A stretch of DNA of 42,437 bases from Fuerstiella sp. (GTDB taxonomy: Bacteria > Planctomycetota > Planctomycetia > Planctomycetales > Planctomycetaceae). The first letter of the stretch is position 1. Each line of letters begins with the position of its first letter. A model generated the notes under the pieces. That model saw only the letters and a program-made list of their open reading frames with translations, searched no databases and was not told where the DNA came from. Made by a program: the position numbers and the translations under genes. The DNA lies in assembly GCA_022843805.1 (NCBI GenBank), contig JALHMY010000086.1:1-42437 (forward strand), given 5' to 3'. Positions 9,050 through 17,479 of this stretch are shown here, piece after piece.

Positions 9050-10354
9050 TCAGGAGAACAGGCCGGCCACTGGCTGTCCTTTATGAGCGATATGAAATGG
9101 TCGACCGGATGGAGAAGTGAATTCCTTTTCGATAGGAAGTCCGCATGCGTGCGCAATGCTGGCGTTCAGATCCTGAGGATAGCAGGGAGCGTCAGTGACT
9201 GATTTTCCTTCCGCATCAGTGCCGCCAATGACCTGACCACCTTTGATGCCAGCTCCTGCCAGAAGACAGGAGAACGCTGCCGGATGATGATCTCTGCCGG
9301 CATTCTGGTTGATTTTCGGAGTTCGACCGAATTCCGTTCCCAGAACAACAAGCGTTTTTTCCAGAAGTCCCCGTTCCTGAAGATCACTGAGCAGTGTTGT
9401 CAGGGCCTGATCAAGCTGGGCGGTCTTTTGCACGATACTGTTCGCTGTGTAAAGATCGTTGTGGTGATCCCAGGATCCGTATTCGACTTCCACGAATCGG
9501 ACCTTCTTTTCCACAAGTCGGCGAGCGAGCAGGCACCCCTGACCAATCCGGTTTGCACCATATGCGTTGCGGACTTTCTCGTCTTCTTTATTAATGTTGA
9601 ATGCTTCCAGATCCTTACTTTTCAGCAGTCTGACGGCTTCACGGTAGTAGTCCAGGTAAGCATGCACTTCGGTATTGGAATACTTGCTGCGAAACTCTGC
9701 CTCAAACTTACCCGTCAGTCGCTGTCGAGCCTGAAAGTTGCGTTCATCCAGATATTTGGGCCCCGTCGTATTCTGCAGGCCGAGTCGGGGATCGGCGACT
9801 GGTGCGGGAGCAACGTCGGCCGGAAGATAACCCTGACCAGGATGCCGGTTCGCTCCTCCCACGATGACGCTGCCCGGCAGATCCTTGTTCAGTTTGCCGC
9901 TGACATGTGAAAGCCATGCGCCCATAAACGGATGACGAATCGAGCCGATCTCCTGGTAGCTGGTTCGCATCAGGTATACGCCCTGCTCGTGAGCACCCGT
10001 TTCTGTTGTCATCGATCGAATCACGGCAAAGCGATTCATTTGAGTTGCCAGCAGCGGCAGATGGCTGCCGATGAACAGACCGGGCACCGTCGTCTGGATC
10101 GCCTTTGTTTCTCCGCCCGCTTCGTTTTCCGGTTTCGGATCAAGCGTATCGATATGGCTCATCGCGCCGTTCATGAACAGATAGATGACATGATCGGCTT
10201 TTTTGGCCGGTGCCGGGATTGCAGAAGCCTCCGCCCGGTTTGTGAACCAGTCATCGACAACTGGAAGGATACTGACACCAAATGCCGTTCTTGCGAGAGT
10301 TTCCAGAAACTGTCGACGAGCGGCAGGAGGGGCTTTACGCAGCGACTTGATCAT
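9050..10354 (-). CDS. DUF1501 domain protein (sulfatase-like fold)
   Basis: A planctomycete DUF1501 (PF07394) protein. Family marks are the N-terminal RRQFLETLARTAFGVSIL export-type signal, VIYLFMNGAMSHIDTLDPKP, SIRHPFMGAWLSHVSG, RFVEVEYGSWDHHNDL, TLVVLGTEFGRTPKINQNAGRDHHP and the GGQVIGGTDAEGKSVTDAP segment. DUF1501 proteins belong to the alkaline-phosphatase/sulfatase superfamily; the Asp/His residues of WDHHND and GRDHHP fit metal ligands. They are typically encoded beside DUF1549/DUF1553 proteins, as here (10770-12725). ATG 10354 was chosen because AAGGA lies about 11 nt upstream; a longer frame to 10390 runs into the repeat array. Function in the family is not established. Confidence 0.9.
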   Translation of the reverse strand: MIKSLRKAPPAARRQFLETLARTAFGVSILPVVDDWFTNRAEASAIPAPAKKADHVIYLFMNGAMSHIDTLDPKPENEAGGETKAIQTTVPGLFIGSHLPLLATQMNRFAVIRSMTTETGAHEQGVYLMRTSYQEIGSIRHPFMGAWLSHVSGKLNKDLPGSVIVGGANRHPGQGYLPADVAPAPVADPRLGLQNTTGPKYLDERNFQARQRLTGKFEAEFRSKYSNTEVHAYLDYYREAVRLLKSKDLEAFNINKEDEKVRNAYGANRIGQGCLLARRLVEKKVRFVEVEYGSWDHHNDLYTANSIVQKTAQLDQALTTLLSDLQERGLLEKTLVVLGTEFGRTPKINQNAGRDHHPAAFSCLLAGAGIKGGQVIGGTDAEGKSVTDAPCYPQDLNASIAHACGLPIEKEFTSPSGRPFHIAHKGQPVAGLFS

Positions 10355-10389
10355 CGGTGTGGTTTTCCTTAGCGAGCGACAAAATTGCA

Positions 10390-10540
10390 TTTACCGGGAG
10401 GGCGAGGCTCCTGCCGAGCTGTTCTTTTACCGGGAGGGCGAGGCTCCTGCCGAGCCGAGCTTTTACCGGGAGAGCTTCTCTCGGCTCAGCAGGAGCTTCG
10501 CCCTCCCATCTTCGGCTCAGCAGGAGCTTCGCCCTCCCAT
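10390..10540. repeat. Palindromic intergenic repeat array (REP-like)
   Basis: Three direct copies of a roughly 30-bp unit that begins TTTACCGGGAG start at 10390, 10426 and 10462; the third is altered after the first half. They face two inverted copies (ggctcagcaggagcttcgcc type) at about 10482-10509 and 10513-10540. The plus and minus units can pair into a long hairpin. Any frame through it gives a repeated GEAPAEP-like peptide, which is a known sign of repeat DNA being called as protein. It sits between the DUF1549/1553 gene and its DUF1501 partner. Confidence 0.85.
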
Positions 10541-10607
10541 CTGCCGCGGTGATTGGTATGTTTTCAACTGCCGCTCGCCTTAGCGAGGGCTCCGACTGCA
10601 GCTCGAA

Positions 10608-10739
10608 GTCGTGGATCGCTCCGCAGTCCCGGGAGGGATTAGCGGAGTGGTCGCGCAATAGATCTCTTCGGAATCTCGCGCTGGATCGCGGAGCGATCCA
10701 CGACAATCGAACATGGGATCGCGGAGCGATCCACGACAA
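10608..10739. repeat. Second palindromic repeat: GGATCGCGGAGCGATCCACG copies
   Basis: Two direct 24-bp copies of GGATCGCGGAGCGATCCACG plus ACAA lie at 10683-10706 and 10716-10739, 33 bp apart. Each is itself a palindrome (GGATCG/CGATCC). A partial inverted copy, GTCGTGGATCGCTCCGC, is at 10608-10624. The stretch is non-coding and continues the repeat-rich spacer upstream of the DUF1501 gene. Confidence 0.8.
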
Positions 10740-10769
10740 ATAAACATGGGAGCAGGGTGTAGGTTCGAA

Positions 10770-12725
10770 TTACTGGATGAAAAGAAACTCTTTGGTATTA
10801 ATCAGCGCCCAGATCACATTTCCGTAACCAGCGGCGCCGCTGGTTTTGATTTCCTGTCGGGCAATTTCGTCTTCGTTACTGCGAGCAGCTCTTGTCAGAA
10901 TACTGTAGAAAATGACATCAATGCGGTCGCTGACCGCGGTGACGCGAAGCACGTTGTCATAAATGACTGAACCCTGTTCAAGCATCATATGAGTAATTTC
11001 GCCGTTAAACATTGTCAGAATCTGGCTGACACTGCCGTCGGTTGTTGAAGCCTCGATCAGCTCGCGGTCTCCCTGTCCAAATTGTCGGAGAAAATGATCG
11101 GGGGGCAATGGCAGGGGCAGCTCTGAGGCGCGGGCCAGAATTGTCCGACCCTTGTACGAATTTCTTTCCCCTGTCAGCGCTCTTTGTGCCGCCTGACTGA
11201 ATTTTGCGTCAAATTCTGCCGCGGCCTTTTTCACATCGGCCACTGTCGCCTTATCGAGATCCAGATCCACAGCACCGGCCATTTGTGCCGTGGAGGGGCG
11301 AGTGAACGATTCAAAATTATAGACTGCCAGCGTCAGCAGAGAATCCCAGATTTGTTCGGCTGTCATTCGCCGCAGGATTGGCCCCGGGAAATCATATGGC
11401 TCAGATGAGTCGATATCGTGGGACGTTGCCTCTCGCTGCCATGTTCGAGTGTTATAAATCACTCGCTGAAGTTCTCGAACATCAAAATTTGTCCGAATCA
11501 GCTCAGCCGTCAGCAGATCCAGGAGTTCGGGGCTGGAACAGGCACTGTCATCTCGCAGATCATTCACCGGTTCGATGAGGCCGATTCCGAAGGCATGTTT
11601 CCACATTCGATTTGCGATGTTTCTGGCAAACCGCGGATTCTCTGCAGACGTCATCCATTTCGCCATCACCTGTCTCGGCGAATCCGCTGGCTTCAGTTCC
11701 GGAACATTTCCAAAGATGGGGCGAGCCTCGATCGGCTGGCCCGGTTTGCCATTGTCATATTGGTAGTCAGCCGGAAGTTTCAGTTTACGACCTGGATTTT
11801 CGCGAACCTCAAACAGGTTGGCATTGATGATTCGGTCGAAACTGCCACCTCCCTTATCGGCCGGATTCTGCTGTTTCAGCTCTTCCCGCAGGCGAGTCAG
11901 GGGATTGCCTCGCGAGAAGATTTTTCGATCTCCCGCATTGGCACGGGTTTGAGTCGGAAAACTGAATGCTGCCATCTGATAAAACTCTTTTTGCGTCCAG
12001 CGATCAAACGGATGATCGTGACACTGAGCGCAACCGATCTGAGTTCCCAGGAAGACCTGGACTGTGTTATCCACATGGTCCAGGTCCATTCCCGCATCAC
12101 GCATCGCGTAGCCGGCAGCAGGATTTTCCCAGACCTGTCCCTCTGCAGTCAGCATCTGGTACACCCATTTGTCGTAGCCGAGATTATCGGCAAGGCATTT
12201 CTTTATCCATTCGTGATATGGCTGAGCCAGCTGATTGGCGTTGATGGGATGATCCTGGAGCCGCAGGACATTTCCCCAGTAGTTGAACATGTGACTGACG
12301 TGATCATGCGACGAAAGCAGCTGATCAATCAGCAGAATGCGTTTGGCGGGATCTTTTGACTTTACAAAGCTGCCGACTTCCTCCAGCCTGGGAATTCTTC
12401 CCGCGATCTGCAGCCATGCGCGGCGACAAAACAAAGCGTCCGAAAGTACAGGATTTGGAGTGGTTCCTTTGGCCTGATGCATTTTTTCCACCAGGGCATC
12501 AATTTTTGCCGCAGTTTCACGGACGACAGGCGCACGACCAGCATCCACAGGTTTGACCGGCGGACCATCGACTTTGCCTGAACCCCTGGGGATTCGGCTG
12601 TCGGCTGCGGCCTTTTGCCCTGCGGCTTTTGCCTGGGCGAACGCCGAGCCGGAAAATGCGAGTACTGTCAGCAGAAACACGGCTGTCCGCAGAACCTTTG
12701 GTGCCGCAATTTGAGGAATCCTCAT
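10770..12725 (-). CDS. DUF1549/DUF1553 protein with CxxCH motif
   Basis: Planctomycete-type protein with an N-terminal DUF1549 (PSCyt2) and C-terminal DUF1553 (PSD1) domain. After a signal peptide (VLRTAVFLLTVLAFSGSAFA) come WLQIAGRIPRLEEV, LLSSHDHVSHMFNYWGNVLR, and QIGCAQCHDHPFDRWTQ, a CxxCH that fits haem c binding. DUF1553 is seen as SPELLDLLTAELI, YNTRTWQREAT, GPILRRMTAEQIWDSLLTL and, at the end, YGNVIWALINTKEFLFIQ. The length (651 aa) is normal for the pair of domains. ATG 12725 was chosen at the signal peptide; a TTG 21 bases upstream is less likely. Its usual partner, a DUF1501 protein, follows downstream, but 0.4 kb of palindromic repeats separates them. The pair's biochemical role is unknown. 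Confidence 0.9.
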   Translation of the reverse strand: MRIPQIAAPKVLRTAVFLLTVLAFSGSAFAQAKAAGQKAAADSRIPRGSGKVDGPPVKPVDAGRAPVVRETAAKIDALVEKMHQAKGTTPNPVLSDALFCRRAWLQIAGRIPRLEEVGSFVKSKDPAKRILLIDQLLSSHDHVSHMFNYWGNVLRLQDHPINANQLAQPYHEWIKKCLADNLGYDKWVYQMLTAEGQVWENPAAGYAMRDAGMDLDHVDNTVQVFLGTQIGCAQCHDHPFDRWTQKEFYQMAAFSFPTQTRANAGDRKIFSRGNPLTRLREELKQQNPADKGGGSFDRIINANLFEVRENPGRKLKLPADYQYDNGKPGQPIEARPIFGNVPELKPADSPRQVMAKWMTSAENPRFARNIANRMWKHAFGIGLIEPVNDLRDDSACSSPELLDLLTAELIRTNFDVRELQRVIYNTRTWQREATSHDIDSSEPYDFPGPILRRMTAEQIWDSLLTLAVYNFESFTRPSTAQMAGAVDLDLDKATVADVKKAAAEFDAKFSQAAQRALTGERNSYKGRTILARASELPLPLPPDHFLRQFGQGDRELIEASTTDGSVSQILTMFNGEITHMMLEQGSVIYDNVLRVTAVSDRIDVIFYSILTRAARSNEDEIARQEIKTSGAAGYGNVIWALINTKEFLFIQ

Positions 12726-12982
12726 GGAAATTTCTTTCGCAGGCAATTATCGAAAAATCCAGAGTCAGTATTCTGAGATGTCAGGCATATGCATCGCAAG
12801 ATGACAGTCTTAGTTCTTTGTGCAATTTGCAACACAAAATCCATCAAAACATCCAGATAACAGTGACACAGAATTCGTAAGTCTTCACTGGCTCCTCCGT
12901 GAGCATGAGGTGGATTGAAGCCAAAGGCAGGAAAACAGGAATTGTCGAAATTACAGTCCGTGGACTTGCTGCGCGACAAGGA

Positions 12983-12999
12983 TCTGTAGATTCTACAGA
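12983..12999. promoter_or_regulatory. Perfect 17-nt palindrome, possible operator
   Basis: TCTGTAGA and TCTACAGA flank a single T. It lies in the 440-bp gap between the divergent DUF1549 gene (start 12725) and the small membrane protein (13166). Nothing else was recognised in this gap (12726-13165): no gene, terminator or confident promoter. The palindrome could be a repressor site for either gene; no regulator is assigned. Confidence 0.3.
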
Positions 13000-13165
13000 A
13001 TGTCTGGAAGGCAGGCGGGCGGAATTTCGGCGGAAAGTCAAAGGAAATCAGCGTTCATGGCAGCATACCTGCGTCCCGTAAACATTTTTCGGTACATTGG
13101 CATCTTGATTGCATAGACAGGATTGTGGATGTGTCGACAGGATGTGGTCAGGATGAAGCAAGAGC

Positions 13166-13738
13166 ATGAGAGTATGGATAGTGCAACCTGGTGATTTGTC
13201 GGGCTTGATGAACGACTACTTCGCATTGCCGTTCCTGATGTCGAAAGGCTGGAGCGACCTGCCGAATTGGCCGCTTAGCAGCTGGTTAATTTTTCTGGTT
13301 GCACTTGTCGGATTGTTCATAGTGATTTGGCAGGTTGTCCGACTGGTTGCACGAGTAAACGAAGATAGTGATCCTGCCGAAGCAGATCGCGAGATGCTGC
13401 TGGTGTTATCCGAATTGCATCGAGAGGGTGACCTGACAAAGGAGGAATTCCGATCCATCAAAGGTCAAATTGTCGGACGTCTCAGGGTGACTGAGTCGGG
13501 CCGAATGGGAGTAAAGGCTGGGGGAAATTCCGCAGTGCTGTCCGGCTTGCCAGATGAGGGTGATGTTCGGCCAATCCTGCAGAACGAGGCTCTGAAAATT
13601 CCTTATCAGAATTCTTCAGAAATCTGTGCTGACAAAGTCCAATCCGGAGACTCCCCCAATTCGGATCCCGTGAAACTGGTCGAGCCAAAAAGTTCGAATG
13701 GGGAAATGAATGCCCCGAATGTCCCGGCCTCTGAGTGA
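13166..13738 (+). CDS. Small single-pass membrane protein with SHOCT-like segment
   Basis: 190 aa. Residues about 38-62 (LSSWLIFLVALVGLFIVIWQVVRLV) form one transmembrane helix. After it, ADREMLLVLSELHREGDLTKEEFRSIKGQI fits the short SHOCT-like helix pair (L..L...G.LT.EEF...K) often found after a membrane anchor. The last 80 residues are hydrophilic with no recognised motif. ATG 13166 is taken; ATG 13208 (MNDYFALP) is an equal alternative since neither has a strong ribosome site. It stands alone before clpX, with about 300 bp between them in which I see no feature apart from the clpX ribosome site. Confidence 0.6.
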   Translation: MRVWIVQPGDLSGLMNDYFALPFLMSKGWSDLPNWPLSSWLIFLVALVGLFIVIWQVVRLVARVNEDSDPAEADREMLLVLSELHREGDLTKEEFRSIKGQIVGRLRVTESGRMGVKAGGNSAVLSGLPDEGDVRPILQNEALKIPYQNSSEICADKVQSGDSPNSDPVKLVEPKSSNGEMNAPNVPASE

Positions 13739-14035
13739 CGATTCGAAGCGTGGATTATCGTGTTGTGTTCTGATGAATTTTACTTTTACTTAGTACCGCC
13801 TGAAGTGTTCGTTTCTGCCGCACTTTGCGAACATGAGATCCGGAAGTCGCGATCTCCGGAGAAATGAATTCAGACAGGCAACAATGACGCGGTTGGCAGG
13901 GATGCCGACGGTTTTGGAGTAGCCATCACCTGCAACCCGTGCACAATGATTTCAGCATGTTCTGCCGGACTCTTTCCTCCGGAGCCATGAGAAGACGGCT
14001 GCGATCGTGTGTGACTGATCACCAAAGGGACAACA

Positions 14036-15319
14036 ATGCCATCAGGTAAGGATTTTGGAACTGGCAAGCCTTCGCAGCAGGGCAAACGCAACGCGAACTG
14101 TTCTTTCTGTCGAAAGAGCTATCGCGAGGTGGGTCCGCTCGTGGAAGGTCCGGAGGATGTTTATATCTGCGGCGAGTGTATCGAACTTTGCCAGTCCATA
14201 CTCGATCAGGAACGCCGTCGACGCGGCGCAACGAAGAAACTGTTTCACCGAGTTCCAACGCCTCGCGAAATCGTCTCGGAGCTGGATCAGTACGTGATCG
14301 GTCAAACTCGATCAAAGAAACTGCTTTCCGTTGCCGTGCACAGTCATTACAAACGTCTGATGCATAATCTGGAAGTGGGCAAGGAAGAAGTTGAGATTGA
14401 AAAATCGAACATTCTGCTGATTGGCCCAACTGGTTCCGGAAAGACTCTGCTGGCAAAAACCCTGGCGAAATCTCTTCAGGTGCCCTTTGCCATCGGCGAC
14501 GCAACCACGCTCACTGAAGCCGGCTATGTCGGTGAGGACGTGGAGAACCTGCTGCTGAAGCTGCTGCATGCTGCTGACTTTGATATTGAAGCCGCTCAGC
14601 GAGGCATCATTTTCATCGACGAAATCGACAAGATCGGCAAGACAAGCCAGAACGTGAGCATCACCCGTGACGTTTCCGGTGAAGGTGTTCAGCAGGCTCT
14701 GCTGAAAATGCTTGAAGGAACTGTTGCAAACGTCCCTCCACAGGGCGGCCGAAAGCATCCCGAGCAGCAGTACATTCAGATTGATACGACCAATATCCTG
14801 TTCATCTGCGGCGGCACATTCGTCGGGCTTGAAGACATTATCGCTCGCCGAATGGGGAAAAAGGTGATTGGATTCGGGAACAATTCTGACGTTGCCGAAG
14901 AACGCATTCGAGAAGAACTGCTCGGACAGGTGAATGTTGAAGATGTGATGGAGTTTGGCCTGATTCCTGAACTTCTTGGGCGACTTCCGGTCCTTGGCAC
15001 TCTGGCACCGCTGAATGAGGAAGCCCTGATTCAGGTACTGACCGAACCTCGAAATGCTCTGACCAGACAGTACAAGAAACTGTTCGAGATGGAAGAGTGC
15101 GAACTGGATTTCACCGAAGGTGCCCTTCGTGAGATCGCTCGACTTGCCCGAGCTCGTGAAACGGGTGCTCGAGGTCTTCGAAGTATCGTGGAACAGGTCA
15201 TGTTTGATCTGATGTTTGAATTGCCCGAACTGGAACGTGGTCAGAAGTTTGTGATCACCGAAGAAATTGTTCGCGGAGAACGCTCTGTTGCAGCAAAAAA
15301 GGCTTCGGCAGCCGCGTAA
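14036..15319 (+). CDS. clpX: ATP-dependent Clp protease ATP-binding subunit ClpX
   Basis: ClpX is the hexameric AAA+ unfoldase that feeds proteins to ClpP. The N-terminal zinc-binding domain has C22, C25, C45 and C48 (CSFC...ICGEC). Walker A is GPTGSGKT at residues 130-137. The GYVGEDVENLLLKLL pore-side helix follows, then Walker B (GIIFIDEIDKIGK) and GEGVQQALLKMLEGT. The arginine-finger region reads PELLGRLPV, and sensor 2 is ETGARGLRSIVEQVMFDLMFELP. Length (427 aa) is normal. ATG 14036 has AAAGGGA about 6 nt upstream. No clpP or tig lies next to it, unlike the common tig-clpP-clpX order. A strong terminator follows at 15399. Confidence 0.97.
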   Translation: MPSGKDFGTGKPSQQGKRNANCSFCRKSYREVGPLVEGPEDVYICGECIELCQSILDQERRRRGATKKLFHRVPTPREIVSELDQYVIGQTRSKKLLSVAVHSHYKRLMHNLEVGKEEVEIEKSNILLIGPTGSGKTLLAKTLAKSLQVPFAIGDATTLTEAGYVGEDVENLLLKLLHAADFDIEAAQRGIIFIDEIDKIGKTSQNVSITRDVSGEGVQQALLKMLEGTVANVPPQGGRKHPEQQYIQIDTTNILFICGGTFVGLEDIIARRMGKKVIGFGNNSDVAEERIREELLGQVNVEDVMEFGLIPELLGRLPVLGTLAPLNEEALIQVLTEPRNALTRQYKKLFEMEECELDFTEGALREIARLARARETGARGLRSIVEQVMFDLMFELPELERGQKFVITEEIVRGERSVAAKKASAAA

Positions 15320-15398
15320 ATGACGACTGACAGTACGTCGAGACTGCTGCTGCATACTGGCAGCTTCGATGACTGAGATATCGATGATCGGATTTCCA

Positions 15399-15437
15399 AA
15401 ACACGCCGACAGGTCAACTGTCGGCGTGTTTTTTTTT
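15399..15437 (+). terminator. Intrinsic terminator downstream of clpX
   Basis: A perfect 13-bp stem, AACACGCCGACAG (15400-15412) with CTGTCGGCGTGTT (15418-15430), has a 5-nt loop and is followed by an unbroken run of T up to about 15437. It lies 80 bp after the clpX stop. Confidence 0.92.
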
Positions 15438-15559
15438 CGGGCAAATCGGCGTGCTTCCCGGCCCTCGAAGTCGGTATTCGGCGCCCATCAGAATCAATTG
15501 CTGAGCCAGCAGAATACAAATTTCTTCGGATACTTCCGCTTGACGTCAGCCTTTCGTGC

Positions 15560-15653
15560 TTCGAAGCCTCGCGCATGTTGTCCTGACCAAAGTAGTCATC
15601 ACTCTCCGAGTGATGCTTTGCGATTCCCTGTCACCCCCGGCCTCGACCTCCAC
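15560..15653 (-). repeat. About 94-bp repeat, copy A (inverted relative to 16738-16849)
   Basis: The reverse complement of this stretch matches 16738-16849 with only a few changes. The core is the palindrome CATCACTC-GGA-GAGTGATG. Copy A has an extra 6 bp (gtcgag) that copy B lacks, and copy B has an extra 24 bp. Between 15440 and 15560, and from 15654 to the small membrane gene at 15944, I see no supported gene on either strand. Confidence 0.85.
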
Positions 15654-15943
15654 GTTTGATAAAGAAACGGCTTGCCGCAGAACTGCAATGACAATGCCGG
15701 AAACCGCAAGGTGCTGATCGAAGGGGGCGGGACGGCTCTTCGATTTATGCTGCACTTGCGATGGCTTCGACTGATTCTTACCCTTAACGATCCCTGGCTG
15801 CTTCGGTGAGTCAGGAAGTGCGGTAACCTCTAAGTCATTGTCGTGAGCCTCGGACTTTTCAAAAAGATCAGTTGCCTGATGCGATAAGTTCTCGCCTGGA
15901 GTGGTTTGATGAACGAAACGCTCGCCAAATGGAGGCGCACCAT

Positions 15944-16291
15944 ATGTGCCATAGGTTACTCGAAGACCCCTCACACAAGAAAACCAGCTTTATGCTTGCC
16001 GTATTCTGGGCGACTGGATGCGGTCTGGTCTTTCTTTGGTTATTGGGTCCCGCAGTTCGGTTTCTCCCAATGCCTGTTCGTCGAGTCGGCGAATGGCTGT
16101 ATGTGGTGACACTGTTTCTCGGAAGCTTGATTTACCTTGTCACGCTACTTGCGGCATGGGTGCGAATAACAGCACAATGCCTGCGGCGGCGTGCCTGGGC
16201 GCAGTTTACTGTGTGCGTCGTGTTCAATATTGTGGGCGCAACCGTCGTGCACTTTTATCGCGTTACTTCTGCCGATCATATTAATCGGTGA
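15944..16291 (+). CDS. Small multi-pass membrane protein, unknown
   Basis: 115 aa. ATG 15944 was chosen because GGAGG (15931-15935) sits 8 nt upstream. Three likely transmembrane segments are seen: FMLAVFWATGCGLVFLWLLG, WLYVVTLFLGSLIYLVTLLA and FTVCVVFNIVGATVVHFY, joined by short basic loops (MPVRRVGEW, RRRAWA). I do not recognise a family. It lies alone between two inverted copies of a palindromic repeat (15560-15653 and 16738-16849), which raises the chance that it is accessory DNA. The hydrophobic pattern and good ribosome site argue that it is a real gene. Confidence 0.5.
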   Translation: MCHRLLEDPSHKKTSFMLAVFWATGCGLVFLWLLGPAVRFLPMPVRRVGEWLYVVTLFLGSLIYLVTLLAAWVRITAQCLRRRAWAQFTVCVVFNIVGATVVHFYRVTSADHINR

Positions 16292-16339
16292 CCGTTCACG
16301 GCCCGGGATTGAATTTTACAAAAGTCCAGCCAACTACTT

Positions 16340-16480
16340 CGGCTCAGGGTTCGGGGCGAACGAACAACACGAACCTGAAGTGCTCCGCTTCGCGTCGCCC
16401 CCAGGCTTTGTTGTGAAACCCGTTCCGCGTTGAATCGCACTGTTTTCACTCAAAAAAATCCTTCACGGCGTTGCAACATG
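16340..16480 (+). repeat. Degenerate copy of the R element of the 495-bp repeat
   Basis: From gttcggggcgaacg through ccaggctttgttgtgaaacc to actgttttcactcaaaaa this matches the R part of the units at 19821-20980, with scattered changes (for example gaagtgctccg instead of gggtgcgccg). The upstream half of R (the ccacaag inverted repeat) is missing here. Same orientation as the other R copies. Confidence 0.8.
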
Positions 16481-16559
16481 GGGCGGAGTCGCAGAAACGG
16501 TCTCGTTTAAGCTACCAGGCGTGCGCAAAGGCTCCCTGCTGGTTTTGCAGTTGCGCACT

Positions 16560-16725
16560 TTCTAACCGCGAAGCGGTGGCAGCATGTAGCCCATGGCGTA
16601 AGCCGTGGGAGAATGAAGCCATCCCAGCCGAAAGCCACTTCGTGGCTGGTGGTTCAGGAGACACCGAAAACCGCGGGGTGGCACCCGCGGCTACATGTTG
16701 TCGCTCCTTCGGAGCTGAAAGTGTG
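16560..16725. repeat. Cluster of short hairpins (palindromic intergenic repeat)
   Basis: A run of small palindromes: CCCATGGC-gtaa-GCCGTGGG, AGCCAC-ttc-GTGGCT, CGCGGGG..CCCGCG, and CTCC-ttc-GGAG. The phrase catgtag occurs near the left end and catgttg near the right. No coding potential is apparent. It adjoins copy B of the 94-bp repeat. Confidence 0.65.
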
Positions 16726-16737
16726 CAACTTCAGAAG

Positions 16738-16849
16738 GTGGAGGCCGGGGGTGACAGCGAATCGCAGAGCATCACTCGGAGAGTGATGACTACTTTGGTC
16801 AGCACGACATGAGCGAGTTTGGTCAGCACGACATGAGCGAGGCTTCGAA
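16738..16849 (+). repeat. About 112-bp repeat, copy B, with internal 24-bp tandem duplication
   Basis: This is the plus-strand counterpart of 15560-15653. It contains the CATCACTC-GGA-GAGTGATG palindrome (16770-16788) and two adjacent perfect copies of a 24-bp unit starting TTTGGTCAGCACGACATGAG (16794-16817 and 16818-16841). Only one such unit is present in copy A. From 16850 to 16990 there is a short gacaggtctggcag repeat (about 16936-16965) and nothing else recognised. Confidence 0.85.
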
Positions 16850-16990
16850 TTATGCAAGTTGGATGACAATGCCAGGCGTGAGTATGGCGGAGCGGCAGGC
16901 TCTGGTGGCTGCCTTTGGGGACATCAGCCGATTCGACAGGTCTGGCAGCTCTGACAGGTCTGGCAGGCCGTGAGGTCTGACGCAATCTCC

Positions 16991-17407
16991 CTATGAGTTG
17001 CTGATGTTTTCCTGAATGGGATCATCTTTGTCAGAGACGAGTTCACTCGAAGCAGATCTGTTCCGGTTCTGACTTCGGGATGTCACCATGTTCCATCGCT
17101 GAAGCGTTCGAGACAGGGTGCACAGGCTGACGGGGAGAGACAGTTGTTCCTGCAGTTCTTTCATCGTGATGTTCGGGGTGGTGCTTAGAACGGACATGAT
17201 ACGGTCGCGATACGCATCCAGCTTTTCCCTTCGACCCGGTCGACCTGTGCGCTGTTTCACCTCCCCTGTCTCACGCACCAGCCGCAGATAGTTGTAAACC
17301 GTGCGGCGTGAAACGGAAAAATCCCGCATGATCTCTTCAGGGGAAGTTCCGTCCGCAATCGCTCGAACAATCGCCGTTCGAAGCTCCAGTGAATAAGGTC
17401 TTGGCAC
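16991..17407 (-). CDS. Orphan helix-turn-helix protein related to IS630-family transposase N-terminus
   Basis: 138 aa. It opens with PRPYSLELRTAIVRAIADG, the IS630/Tc1-mariner N-terminal pattern, and has one helix-turn-helix at SPEEIMRDFSVSRRTVYNYLRLVRETGEV (about 22-50). Next comes the linker RTGRPGRREKLD, then a second one, TMKELQEQLSLPVSLCTLSRTLQRW (about 81-105). In full transposases a DDE catalytic domain follows; here the protein ends after a hydrophilic tail (SRSQNRNRSASSELVSDKDD). GTG 17407 was chosen because GGAGG is well placed upstream. Either it is a remnant of a transposase whose catalytic part was lost, or a captured DNA-binding domain now acting as a regulator. It is divergent from the Rrf2 gene and shares its 130-bp promoter region. 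Confidence 0.65.
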   Translation of the reverse strand: MPRPYSLELRTAIVRAIADGTSPEEIMRDFSVSRRTVYNYLRLVRETGEVKQRTGRPGRREKLDAYRDRIMSVLSTTPNITMKELQEQLSLPVSLCTLSRTLQRWNMVTSRSQNRNRSASSELVSDKDDPIQENISNS

Positions 17408-17479
17408 AGAGATTCCTCCGATGAGTAGTACCCAGTCTCTCTGATAATTGTGCCGTTTCCATGAAGCTGAGATTCGAGA

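Noticed and set aside
10203..10743. GEAPAEP-like repetitive proteins
   Set aside because: This is the translated palindromic array, present on both strands and in several frames.
14312..15355. 347-aa minus-strand frame antisense to clpX
   Set aside because: It is a shadow of the highly constrained clpX frame.
15320..15398. Small gene after clpX
   Set aside because: Too short, no ribosome site, and followed by the clpX terminator.
15546..15974. 142-aa minus-strand frame with a possible membrane segment, overlapping the small membrane gene
   Set aside because: Its last third is repeat copy A, its GTG start has no ribosome site, and it lies antisense to a better-supported gene.
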